Origin: Bacteroides sp. OF04-15BH
GTDB taxonomy: Bacteria; Bacteroidota; Bacteroidia; Bacteroidales; Bacteroidaceae
DNA: 31,019 nucleotides
Assembly (NCBI RefSeq): GCF_003477995.1
Contig: NZ_QUEM01000036.1
Location: 1 to 31,019 of the forward strand
Reading direction: 5' to 3'
Part shown: positions 7,314-19,160 of the stretch, one piece after another
Layout of the letters: each line of letters begins with the position of its first letter
How positions within the stretch are numbered: position 1 is the stretch's first letter
Notes under the pieces: model-generated
The model's input: only the letters and a program-made list of their open reading frames with translations
Database searches by the model: none
Told to the model about the DNA's origin: nothing
Translations under genes and position numbers: made by a program

Positions 7314-7372
7314 AAAACCTAAACATTCAACAAGGTTTATTAAGAGTACATTATTAATAACATTATATATTT

Positions 7373-10300
7373 ATGAAGAAACTGATCGGAAAACTTTCTC
7401 AAAGCAAGGCCGCACTGTTGGCCATGGGAGTTCCGGCCGGAGTAGTTCCTGCTGTAGCCGCTACAGCAGATGCCACTGTTTCGGTTCAGGAGAACGCCCA
7501 GCAGTCTTTGAACATTGTGGGTGCGTGCATGATCAACCCGACAACATTGGAGATTCTTTATTCAAACGGTACCCGCATGAGTATGGATTTTTACGGAGAG
7601 AACATCTTCCGTATCTTCCAGGACAATCAGGGCGGTATCATCCGTGATCCGCAGGCTACTCCCGAAGCTCAGATTTTGGTGGACAATCCCCGAAAGGCAG
7701 TTTCTCAGATTGAACTGAAGGATCAGAATGGAGTGATTACGGTACAGACCAAGGATGTCAAGATTGAATTGGACAAGAAAACCACACTCTTCAAGGTCAC
7801 CAGCCTGAAAACAGGCAAGGTGGTTGCTGAGTCTGTGGCTCCCGTTCAGTTTGAGAAAGGCCGTGTTACAGTATCTCTGAAAGAGCAGAACAAGGAATAT
7901 TTTTACGGTGGCGGTGTGCAGAACGGACGCTTCTCACACAAGGGCCAGGAAATTGAAATCGTGAACACCAATAACTGGACCGACGGCGGTGTGGCTTCTC
8001 CGACGCCTTTCTATTGGTCAACCGAAGGATACGGTATCATGTGGCACACCTTCAAGCCCGGAAAATATGATTTCGGCGCAGCCGAGAAGGGCAAGGTTGT
8101 GTTGCAGCATGACGAAGACTATCTGGATATGTTCCTGATGGTGAACGATACTCCGGTGGCTTTGCTGAACGATTTCTATCAGCTTACCGGTAATCCGGTG
8201 CTGTTGCCTAAGTTCGGTTTCTACGAAGGACACTTGAACGCTTACAACCGTGACTACTGGAAGGAAGATCCGAAGGGCGTGTTGTATGAGGACGGAAAGA
8301 AATATGTAGAGAGTCAGACCGACAATGGCGGTACCAAGGAGTCTCTGAACGGTGAGAAGAACAACTATCAGTTCTCTGCTCGTGCGGTAATCGACCGTTA
8401 CAATGCACACGACATGCCATTGGGATGGGTACTTCCGAACGACGGTTACGGAGCCGGATACGGCCAGACCGAAACCTTGGACGGTAACATCCAGAACTTG
8501 AAAGAGTTCGGTGACTATGCCCGTTCGAAGGGAGTGGAGATCGGTTTGTGGACTCAGTCTGACCTGCACCCGAAGGAGGGAATCAGCGCCCTGTTGCAGC
8601 GTGATATCGTGAAAGAAGTGCGCGATGCCGGTGTACGTGTGCTGAAAACCGACGTGGCTTGGGTAGGAGCCGGATATTCATTCGGTCTGAACGGTGTGGC
8701 TGATGTAGGTCATATCATGCCTTACTACGGAAACAACGCCCGTCCGTTCATCATCTCACTCGACGGTTGGGCCGGAACACAGCGTTATGCCGGTATCTGG
8801 ACCGGTGACCAGACTGGTGGTGAATGGGAATACATCCGCTTCCATATCCCGACTTATATCGGTTCCGGTTTGTCCGGTCAGCCGAATATCTGTTCTGATA
8901 TGGACGGTATCTTCGGTGGAAAGAACCTGCCGGTAAATATCCGCGACTTCCAGTGGAAGACCTTTACGACTATGCAGCTGAACATGGACGGATGGGGATC
9001 TAATCCTAAGTATCCGCACATTCTGGGCGAGCCGGCTGAATCTATCAACCGCTGGTATCTGAAGATGAAGTCAGAGTTCATGCCTTATACCTATAGTATT
9101 GCCGAGGAGGCTATTGACGGCAAGCCTATCAACCGTGCGATGTTCCTGGATTATCCGAACGACTATACTTTGGGAACCGCAACCCGCTACCAGTTCCTGT
9201 ACGGTCCGTCAGTGCTCGTAGCTCCTGTTTATCAGAACACCGCTTCCGACGACAAGGGCAACGACGTGCGCAACGGCATCTATCTGCCGGAAGGCAAGTG
9301 GGTGGATTATTTCACCGGCGATGTTTACGAAGGTAACACCATCATCAACAACTTTGATGCACCGATCTGGAAATTGCCGTTGTTCATCAAGATGGGAGCC
9401 ATCATCCCGATGACTGCGCCGAACAACAATCCAAACCAGATAGACAAGAAACTGCGTATCTACGATCTGTATCCGTGTGGAACCACTACTTTCACCGAGT
9501 ATGATGACGACGGTATCACCGAACAGTATAAGTTTGGCAAGAGCGCAACTACCAAGATCGTTTCTGAGGAGAAGGACGGCAAGGTAGTCGTTACCGTTGA
9601 GCCAACTCAGGGAAGCTTCGACGGCATGGAGAAGAACAAGGTAACTGTGTTCCGCGTCAATGTTACCGCTCAGCCTAAGAAGGTTTCTGCGAAACTGGGA
9701 AAGAAGGGCGTGAAACTGACCGAGGTTTCTTCTTTGGACGAGTTCAACAAGGGAGAGAACGTATACTTCTACGAAGCAGAGCCAAACATGAACCAGTTTG
9801 CCAACAAGGGTTCTGAGTTTGCAGCCCAGAAGGTCATCAAGAATCCGGTACTGCACGTGAAGCTGGCCGAAACCGATGTTACAGCCAATGCTGCCACCCT
9901 GGAGATCAAGGGCTTTGTATTCGACACTACAAACAAACTGTTGTCTCAGACCGGTGCTCTGACTGCTCCTAAGGCTCAGATTACCGAAGAGAATACTCAG
10001 GCATACACGCTGACTCCAAGCTGGGAGAAGGTGGCCAATGCCGACTATTACGAAATCGAGTTCAACGGCATGCTGTATTCTACGATTAAGGATACGAAGC
10101 TGTTGTTCGAGGATCTGGTTCCGGAAACCGCTTACAGCTTCAAGGTGCGCGCTGTGAACAAAGACGGTAAGTCTGAGTGGACAACCGTTGAGGCTACTAC
10201 CAAGTCTAATCCGTTGGAGTTCGCAATCAAGGGCATCACTGCCGAGACTACTTGCGAGAACCAGGGCGGTCAGGGTGTAAACAAACTGTTTGACTTTGAC

Positions 10301-11227
10301 GAGAGCGCCGGCTGGCACAGTAAGTGGGGCAAGGGCGAGGCTGTACCGTTCGATATGTTGATCGACCTGAACAGCATCAACCAGCTCGACAAGTTCCAGT
10401 ATATGTCTCGTCCGGACGGTGGAAACGGTTGCTTGCAGGAAGGTACCGTTTACTACAGTATGGATAAAGTAAACTGGGTTGAGGCCGGAAAGATTCAGTG
10501 GGAGGCCGGTGGCACTCACGAGTTCGACTTCAAGGACAAGCCGACTGCACGCTATATCAAGTTGTCTATCACCAAGGCTGTGGGTAACTTCGGTTCCGGT
10601 CTGGAAATGTATGTATTCCGTGTACCAAACACAGAGAGCCTGATACCTGGAGATATCAACCGTGATAATAAGGTAGACGAGAACGACTTGACTTCATACA
10701 TGAACTATACCGGTCTGCGCAAGGGCGACGGTGACTTCGACTATGTAAGCATCGGTGACCTGAACCGCAATAACCTGATCGATGCCTTCGATATCTCGGC
10801 AGTAGGTATCAAGCTCGAAACCGGAGTAAGCAGCCGCAAGGTGGATCCGATTGCCGGAAAGGTAACCGTTACTCCATCGAAGAAGACCTACAATGCCGGC
10901 GAGGAGGTTCAGTTCATTGTGAAGGGTACAGGACTGAAGTCTGTCAACGCATTGAGCTTCGCCTTGCCATATAATACCGACGAACTGGAATACGTGGGTG
11001 TAGATGCTAAGGGCATGAAGGAAATGACCAACCTGACTAAGGATCGTCTGCACACCAACCGTCAGAAGGCTGTATATCCAACCTTCGTCAATCTCGGCGA
11101 GAAACCATATCTGGAGGACGGCGAGCTGATGGTGGTTAAGTTCAAGGCCAAGAAGAAGGTCACTATCGATACGAAAGCCATCGATGGTATGATTGTGGAT
11201 AAGTATATGAACAGCTTGAAGTTCTAA
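7373..11227 (+). CDS. Secreted multidomain GH31 glycosidase with dockerin-like and cohesin-like modules
   Basis: A 1284-residue exported enzyme. A signal-like N terminus (about 1-33) precedes a GH31 beta-sandwich (about 45-265) and the catalytic barrel from about 273 (LLPKFGFYEGHLNAY) to about 640. Probable nucleophile is Asp427 (VLKTDVAW) and probable acid/base is Asp479 (GIWTGDQTGGEW), which fits the WTGD motif of the family. Then come an FN3 domain (about 861-944), a discoidin or CBM32-like domain (about 945-1088), two dockerin calcium loops (Asp1094 and Asp1129, each with the D-x-N-x-D/N-N pattern and Asp at position 12) and a cohesin-like domain (about 1150-1284). The nucleophile region is unlike classical alpha-glucosidases. 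The pattern PLGWVLPNDGYGAGYG with CBM and FN3 tails recalls GH31 alpha-N-acetylgalactosaminidases, but substrate is inference. It is transcribed alone. Confidence 0.9.
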   Translation: MKKLIGKLSQSKAALLAMGVPAGVVPAVAATADATVSVQENAQQSLNIVGACMINPTTLEILYSNGTRMSMDFYGENIFRIFQDNQGGIIRDPQATPEAQILVDNPRKAVSQIELKDQNGVITVQTKDVKIELDKKTTLFKVTSLKTGKVVAESVAPVQFEKGRVTVSLKEQNKEYFYGGGVQNGRFSHKGQEIEIVNTNNWTDGGVASPTPFYWSTEGYGIMWHTFKPGKYDFGAAEKGKVVLQHDEDYLDMFLMVNDTPVALLNDFYQLTGNPVLLPKFGFYEGHLNAYNRDYWKEDPKGVLYEDGKKYVESQTDNGGTKESLNGEKNNYQFSARAVIDRYNAHDMPLGWVLPNDGYGAGYGQTETLDGNIQNLKEFGDYARSKGVEIGLWTQSDLHPKEGISALLQRDIVKEVRDAGVRVLKTDVAWVGAGYSFGLNGVADVGHIMPYYGNNARPFIISLDGWAGTQRYAGIWTGDQTGGEWEYIRFHIPTYIGSGLSGQPNICSDMDGIFGGKNLPVNIRDFQWKTFTTMQLNMDGWGSNPKYPHILGEPAESINRWYLKMKSEFMPYTYSIAEEAIDGKPINRAMFLDYPNDYTLGTATRYQFLYGPSVLVAPVYQNTASDDKGNDVRNGIYLPEGKWVDYFTGDVYEGNTIINNFDAPIWKLPLFIKMGAIIPMTAPNNNPNQIDKKLRIYDLYPCGTTTFTEYDDDGITEQYKFGKSATTKIVSEEKDGKVVVTVEPTQGSFDGMEKNKVTVFRVNVTAQPKKVSAKLGKKGVKLTEVSSLDEFNKGENVYFYEAEPNMNQFANKGSEFAAQKVIKNPVLHVKLAETDVTANAATLEIKGFVFDTTNKLLSQTGALTAPKAQITEENTQAYTLTPSWEKVANADYYEIEFNGMLYSTIKDTKLLFEDLVPETAYSFKVRAVNKDGKSEWTTVEATTKSNPLEFAIKGITAETTCENQGGQGVNKLFDFDESAGWHSKWGKGEAVPFDMLIDLNSINQLDKFQYMSRPDGGNGCLQEGTVYYSMDKVNWVEAGKIQWEAGGTHEFDFKDKPTARYIKLSITKAVGNFGSGLEMYVFRVPNTESLIPGDINRDNKVDENDLTSYMNYTGLRKGDGDFDYVSIGDLNRNNLIDAFDISAVGIKLETGVSSRKVDPIAGKVTVTPSKKTYNAGEEVQFIVKGTGLKSVNALSFALPYNTDELEYVGVDAKGMKEMTNLTKDRLHTNRQKAVYPTFVNLGEKPYLEDGELMVVKFKAKKKVTIDTKAIDGMIVDKYMNSLKF

Positions 11228-11240
11228 GCTGACCTTACAT

Positions 11241-11280
11241 AAAAAAGAAAGCAGCCCGATGCGGGTTGCTTTCTTTTTTT
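11241..11280 (+). terminator. Terminator after the GH31 gene
   Basis: AAAGCAGCCCG (11248-11258) pairs with CGGGTTGCTTT (11262-11272) with one G-T wobble. A-runs before and T-runs after extend the stem and give a good intrinsic terminator. Confidence 0.85.
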
Positions 11281-11291
11281 GTGATGTTCCG

Positions 11292-11357
11292 AAAAAACGG
11301 TCCCAATGATTTTCTGAAATCATCGAAATGAAATTCAGAAATCATCGGGACCGTTTT
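11292..11357 (-). terminator. Long hairpin terminator after mgsA
   Basis: AAAAACGGTCCC on the left and GGGACCGTTTTT on the right enclose further pairing (ATGATTT with AAATCAT, CTGAA with TTCAG). The hairpin lies 22 bases past the mgsA stop, and the A-run on its left edge reads as a T-run on the minus strand. Confidence 0.8.
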
Positions 11358-11378
11358 TATAAGTGTATCCGTACTTGT

Positions 11379-11903
11379 TTATTTCTTACGTTTTCTTCTG
11401 CTCTTTACCTTCTCGACGGCGTGGCTTACGATATCCGGCTTGTTCTGGAATCGGTTGCTGTAAGAAGAGTAGTCCGGACGTATCCGTTCGTAAGTCGGAT
11501 CCGTGAAGAGCGGGCTGGTGATGATGTGGTCGGCTGTAGAACGGTTGCAGCAGAACACGATGTTCTCCACTCCGGCCAGTCGGGTCAGTGCCTTTACATC
11601 CGTGTCATGAGGTTGCAGGGTCATCGGGTCGGTGAAGAAGAACAAGTAATCAATTTCTCCCTCCACAATGCGGGAACCGATCTGCTGGTCACCTCCCAGC
11701 GGACCAGATTTGAGCAGGGTGATGTCCCAAGTGATGTCGGGATGCTTTTCTTCGAGTGCTTTTTTGATGAGTGTTCCGGTGGTGCCGGTGCAATAAAATT
11801 TATGACCGATAAGGATTTCCGAGTTCCAGAGAACCCATTCAATCATGTCAGCCTTCATGGCATCATGTGCCACCAGACCTATTTTTCTGACTACTTTTTC
11901 CAT
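11379..11903 (-). CDS. mgsA: Methylglyoxal synthase
   Basis: A 174-residue enzyme converting dihydroxyacetone phosphate to methylglyoxal and phosphate in the cytoplasm. I choose the ATG at 11903 because it gives MEKVVRKIGLVAHDAMKADM, the usual N terminus; the frame stays open 20 codons further without family similarity. Visible family motifs are HDAMKADM, the phosphate-binding GTTGTLI, the catalytic-Asp motif SGPLGGDQQIG, and FFTDPMTLQPHDTDVKALTR. The C terminus is longer than in E. coli MgsA and ends in a basic KSRRKRKK tail. The gene is convergent with the GH31 gene and divergent from the GH2 gene. Its role is relief of sugar-phosphate excess, which suits a position between two glycosidase genes, but a functional link is inference. 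Confidence 0.95.
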   Translation of the reverse strand: MEKVVRKIGLVAHDAMKADMIEWVLWNSEILIGHKFYCTGTTGTLIKKALEEKHPDITWDITLLKSGPLGGDQQIGSRIVEGEIDYLFFFTDPMTLQPHDTDVKALTRLAGVENIVFCCNRSTADHIITSPLFTDPTYERIRPDYSSYSNRFQNKPDIVSHAVEKVKSRRKRKK

Positions 11904-11971
11904 AATAAACTTAATTAAAAGTGGTTGTTTGATAATAGAGATGGATGCAGAATCTGCTCCCACTTCTGTGA

Positions 11972-11979
11972 CAAAGATA
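11972..11979 (-). promoter_or_regulatory. Probable -7 element of mgsA
   Basis: Minus-strand TATCTTTG fits TAnnTTTG about 70 bases upstream of the ATG. No TTTG is found at the expected -33 position. Confidence 0.4.
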
Positions 11980-12063
11980 GTCTTTTTCTCGGATTCTTAT
12001 GTTTATTTCTTGTTAAAAGCATCTTTAAGTATGATTCTTCCTCTTAATAAGAGTGGGAATGTT

Positions 12064-12071
12064 TATATTTG
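12064..12071 (+). promoter_or_regulatory. Probable -7 element of the GH2 gene
   Basis: TATATTTG fits TAnnTTTG 43 bases upstream of the ATG. No -33 match is seen; instead a short inverted repeat CTCTT-AAT-AAGAG (12041-12053) occupies the space just upstream and could be an activator or repressor site. Confidence 0.45.
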
Positions 12072-12095
12072 CATCTGTTATGTATTAATTATTAA

Positions 12096-16427
<4,332 letters not shown>

Positions 16428-16454
16428 CCTTTAAGGGGTCTGTTACATAAAGAT

Positions 16455-16503
16455 GACACGCATGGAAATGATGAGCATTCATTTTCCATGCGTGTCTTTT
16501 TTG
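16455..16503 (+). terminator. Strong terminator after the GH2 gene
   Basis: GACACGCATGGAAATGA (16455-16471) pairs with TCATTTTCCATGCGTGTC (16479-16496) with one bulge, followed by a T-run. Confidence 0.9.
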
Positions 16504-16542
16504 TATGGTCCTTATGAATATTACAGAAATCTTCCTGATTCC

Positions 16543-16572
16543 TTTGAGGTTATCTTGTTTTTTATATTTTTG
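16543..16572 (+). promoter_or_regulatory. Promoter of the 290-residue membrane protein gene
   Basis: TTTG (16543-16546), 18 bases, then TATTTTTG (16565-16572) is a near-perfect Bacteroidetes promoter. The ATG at 16651 is about 75 bases downstream. Confidence 0.65.
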
Positions 16573-16650
16573 CACATGATAAGAGTTTGTAGCATCTTCT
16601 GGCTACAAGCGGAATAGAATTGCTTTTTGTTTCATTTAAATTTTTGGGTT

Positions 16651-17523
16651 ATGGAAGACAGAAAGAAAAAACAGATGTTTTTGCAGATGCAGTTTTCTTT
16701 GTTGCTGTTATCTTGTGCTTTGATTCCGGATATGACTTCTTTGGTCAGTTCGTTTTTTGAGGTGTCGTCTCTGGATGTTCCGGTTCTGATTTGTCACATT
16801 GTCGGTATTATAGGAAGTGGCATGGCCCTGTATGCTTTTTACAGCGCAGACAACTCGTTGTCGCGTCCTTATCTGATTGTGTCGGGAGTCGGATTGCTTT
16901 TGGCCATTTTGTCTCTGTTTATGGATATGCCTGTCTGGTCAGACATTATCAGCATCATTCTTCTGATGATTGCCTTTTTCATGGGAAAGGGATGCTTGCA
17001 GGTGAACTGGAACAGTATCGGGGCTCAAGGAGCCTACATGATTCTGCTTTCCATCCTGTTGCGCCTTTATGAGGGCATCGGCGATTCTACCATTCATGGA
17101 ATTCTCGCTTTCGTCGGAGTCATTATGTTCTGGATGGGGCTGGGAAAATTGCGTCAGTCCTTGGATGCTGAAGGAGCTGTGGGCATATCACGACTCAAAA
17201 TCGCTTTGGTTCTGAATCTGATTGCCATTATTTTTGGATGGATTCCTCTGTTGGGTTCCATCATATCGGGTATCCTGCTGATTATTGCATTCATTCTGGA
17301 GTTTGTCGGTTACGGAGCGATGAAGCGTTCGACTGCTATCGGTGAAGAAGGACGCATCGGTGCAGGCCGGTTGCGTACCAGTATGATTATTCTGCTTGTG
17401 GGAACGGTCATCAGTATCATTCCTCTGTTGGGAACAGCGGTATCTGCGTTCATCTCCTTGGTAGGACTTGTGCTTGTTTATCAGGGTTGGAGAGGCATTT
17501 TCTTTGGTGTAGACAAAAACTAA
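16651..17523 (+). CDS. Polytopic membrane protein of unknown function with an internal repeat
   Basis: A 290-residue very hydrophobic protein with about eight membrane helices. I start at the ATG giving MEDRKKKQMF, since the eight residues before it in the open frame look non-coding. The N-terminal two thirds has paired helices separated by short loops. The last third holds a tandem duplication of about 50 residues: 177-227 and 236-286 align as GISRLKI...IPLLGSIISG and GAGRLRT...IPLLGTAVSA, each giving two helices. I recognise no family. The gene is monocistronic, with its own promoter (16543-16572) and terminator (17544-17579). Confidence 0.85.
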   Translation: MEDRKKKQMFLQMQFSLLLLSCALIPDMTSLVSSFFEVSSLDVPVLICHIVGIIGSGMALYAFYSADNSLSRPYLIVSGVGLLLAILSLFMDMPVWSDIISIILLMIAFFMGKGCLQVNWNSIGAQGAYMILLSILLRLYEGIGDSTIHGILAFVGVIMFWMGLGKLRQSLDAEGAVGISRLKIALVLNLIAIIFGWIPLLGSIISGILLIIAFILEFVGYGAMKRSTAIGEEGRIGAGRLRTSMIILLVGTVISIIPLLGTAVSAFISLVGLVLVYQGWRGIFFGVDKN

Positions 17524-17543
17524 TGATTCATAGGAGTTTCTGG

Positions 17544-17579
17544 TCCCGGCTTTCTGGAAAAAGAATAGCCGGGATTTTT
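17544..17579 (+). terminator. Terminator after the membrane protein gene
   Basis: TCCCGGCT (17544-17551) pairs with AGCCGGGA (17567-17574), followed by TTTTT. Confidence 0.85.
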
Positions 17580-17677
17580 GTATTCTTTTTCTTTCAAAAC
17601 GGAACTTTATCCGGCCTCAGGGTGCCGTATTTCCGAATTCCGCCAAATGAAAGCGGTACGCTTTTAAAAAAAATCAC

Positions 17678-17685
17678 TATCTTTG
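17678..17685 (+). promoter_or_regulatory. Probable -7 element upstream of the small exported protein and nuo operon
   Basis: TATCTTTG fits TAnnTTTG 28 bases before the ATG at 17714. No TTTG lies at -33. No equally good promoter is visible in the 95 bases before nuoA, so this promoter may also serve nuo. Confidence 0.5.
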
Positions 17686-17713
17686 CAGCGTTTTTAGAAA
17701 ATGGCGAGTGCTG

Positions 17714-18115
17714 ATGGGCAAATGGTTTACTGCAATGATGGCGCTCATGTTGTTCCTCCTACTTCAGGTATCAGGCTATATGAGTTACGCTCCGGAGAAT
17801 CCGGAACGCCAGGAAGCAGTGGTCCGTTTTAATAAACCCGAGCGCGAACAGACCTCCTGGTCGGCTCCCCTTTCTGATTATGAGAAAGGCATCCGCCATA
17901 TCCTTGCCAACAATTATGCCCAGCCGGCTTCCACAGCAGGGTGGGATGTCAGCCAGTGTAAGGACTGGAAGGCGGGCAAGTTCTTTTTGACTTCCTTACA
18001 GAATCATCATTTTATTTCGGACCGGAAAGAGAATCTTTTCCGTCTTTATGAACCTCCGCTCTGTGATCGGGTGGTGGACTACTACGTATATACGCTTCGA
18101 AAAATCCTGATTTGA
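17714..18115 (+). CDS. Small exported protein of unknown function
   Basis: 133 residues from the ATG; a GTG two codons upstream is an alternative start. The N terminus MGKWFTAMMALMLFLLLQVS is a signal peptide or single membrane anchor. The rest (YAPENPERQEAVVRFNKPER onward) is soluble, mixed charge, with one Cys in VSQCKDWKAG and one near the end in PPLCDRVVDYYVYTLRK, which might form a disulphide. No recognisable family. It lies 95 bases upstream of nuoA on the same strand with no terminator between them, so partial co-transcription with nuo is possible. Confidence 0.7.
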   Translation: MGKWFTAMMALMLFLLLQVSGYMSYAPENPERQEAVVRFNKPEREQTSWSAPLSDYEKGIRHILANNYAQPASTAGWDVSQCKDWKAGKFFLTSLQNHHFISDRKENLFRLYEPPLCDRVVDYYVYTLRKILI

Positions 18116-18144
18116 TTGTTTTCAGTATTTGTTTTTCAGGAGTG

Positions 18145-18176
18145 ATTCCGTCGTAAATTCCTATATGCGGCGGAAT
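18145..18176 (+). promoter_or_regulatory. Hairpin in the nuoA leader
   Basis: ATTCCGTCG (18145-18153) pairs with CGGCGGAAT (18168-18176) through nine pairs with one G-T, around a 14-base loop. It sits 34 bases before the nuoA ATG and has no T-run, so it is more likely a leader or processing structure than a terminator. Confidence 0.4.
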
Positions 18177-18210
18177 GGGATGTTTTGTATATCTATAAAA
18201 TCTTATTTTT

Positions 18211-18561
18211 ATGTTTTTTACTTTTTTGATTGTCGTGATTCTCACGGCTGTAGCTTTGGTTGTGCTGGCCATGACCGTGGCCAATCTGATTGGTCCGAAG
18301 TCGTACAACAAACAGAAAGCGGAGCCCTATGAGTGCGGTATTCCTACGCGCGGACGTTCATGGGTTCAGTTCCGTGTGGGCTATTATCTCTTTGCCATTC
18401 TGTTTTTGATGTTCGACATTGAGACCGTGTTCCTGTTTCCTTGGGCCGTTGTGGTTCAGGAAGTCGGTGCCTACGGACTCATCAGCATCGCCTTCTTCCT
18501 GTTGGTATTGATTTTAGGCCTGGCATACGCCTGGCGGAAAGGAGCGTTGGAATGGAAATAA
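18211..18561 (+). CDS. nuoA: NADH-quinone oxidoreductase-type complex subunit A
   Basis: 116 residues with three membrane helices. It has the conserved loop [20 protein letters not shown], where the Cys lies at the quinone-site loop, followed by [20 protein letters not shown], the standard NuoA signature with the acidic pair DIE. It is the first gene of the nuo operon. Its last ten bases overlap the start of nuoB, indicating translational coupling. Confidence 0.96.
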   Translation: MFFTFLIVVILTAVALVVLAMTVANLIGPKSYNKQKAEPYECGIPTRGRSWVQFRVGYYLFAILFLMFDIETVFLFPWAVVVQEVGAYGLISIAFFLLVLILGLAYAWRKGALEWK

Positions 18562-19154
18562 AGAAAAAGACGGCCATACGCTCCATGCAGTATGACGAGT
18601 TCAAGAACAATGATTATCTGGAACAGATGGTACGCGATCTGAATCGCGACGGAGCCGGCATCATTCTCGGATCGGTGGACGATCTGATCAACTGGGGCCG
18701 GAGCAATTCGCTGTGGTCACTCACCTTCGGAACGAGCTGTTGCGCCATCGAGTTCATGGCTCTGGGAGCTGCACGCTATGACATGGCCCGCTTCGGTTTT
18801 GAGGTGACCCGTAACTCTCCCCGTCAGGCCGATATGATTATGGTGCTCGGAACCATTACCTATAAGATGGCTCCGGTGTTGCGCCGACTCTACGACCAGA
18901 TGGCCGAGCCGAAATACGTGGTGGCTGTAGGTGGCTGTACCATCAGCGGCGGTCCGTTCCGCAAATCCTATCACGTGGTGAACGGTATCGACCAGATAGT
19001 GCCGGTGGATGTGTATATTCCGGGATGCCCTCCGCGCCCCGAAGCTTTCTACTACGGCATGATGCAGTTGCAGCGTAAAATCAAGGTGCAGAAGTTCCTG
19101 GGCGGTGTGAACCGTCAGGAAAAGAAGCCTAAGGATATGGACTCAAACGACTAA
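18552..19154 (+). CDS. nuoB: NADH-quinone oxidoreductase-type complex subunit B (N2 cluster)
   Basis: 200 residues from the ATG inside the end of nuoA, giving [20 protein letters not shown]; a longer open frame upstream encodes no NuoB sequence. The ligands of the 4Fe-4S cluster N2 are present: adjacent cysteines in [14 protein letters not shown], one in [12 protein letters not shown] and one in [12 protein letters not shown]. This subunit passes electrons to quinone at the interface with NuoD. The gene ends six bases before nuoCD. Confidence 0.97.
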   Translation: MEIKKKTAIRSMQYDEFKNNDYLEQMVRDLNRDGAGIILGSVDDLINWGRSNSLWSLTFGTSCCAIEFMALGAARYDMARFGFEVTRNSPRQADMIMVLGTITYKMAPVLRRLYDQMAEPKYVVAVGGCTISGGPFRKSYHVVNGIDQIVPVDVYIPGCPPRPEAFYYGMMQLQRKIKVQKFLGGVNRQEKKPKDMDSND

Positions 19155-19160
19155 GACAAG

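Noticed and set aside
9209..10519. 436-codon antisense ORF within the GH31 gene
   Set aside because: It is a shadow of the sense codons: the sense strand has clear domains (FN3, discoidin-like) throughout the same stretch.
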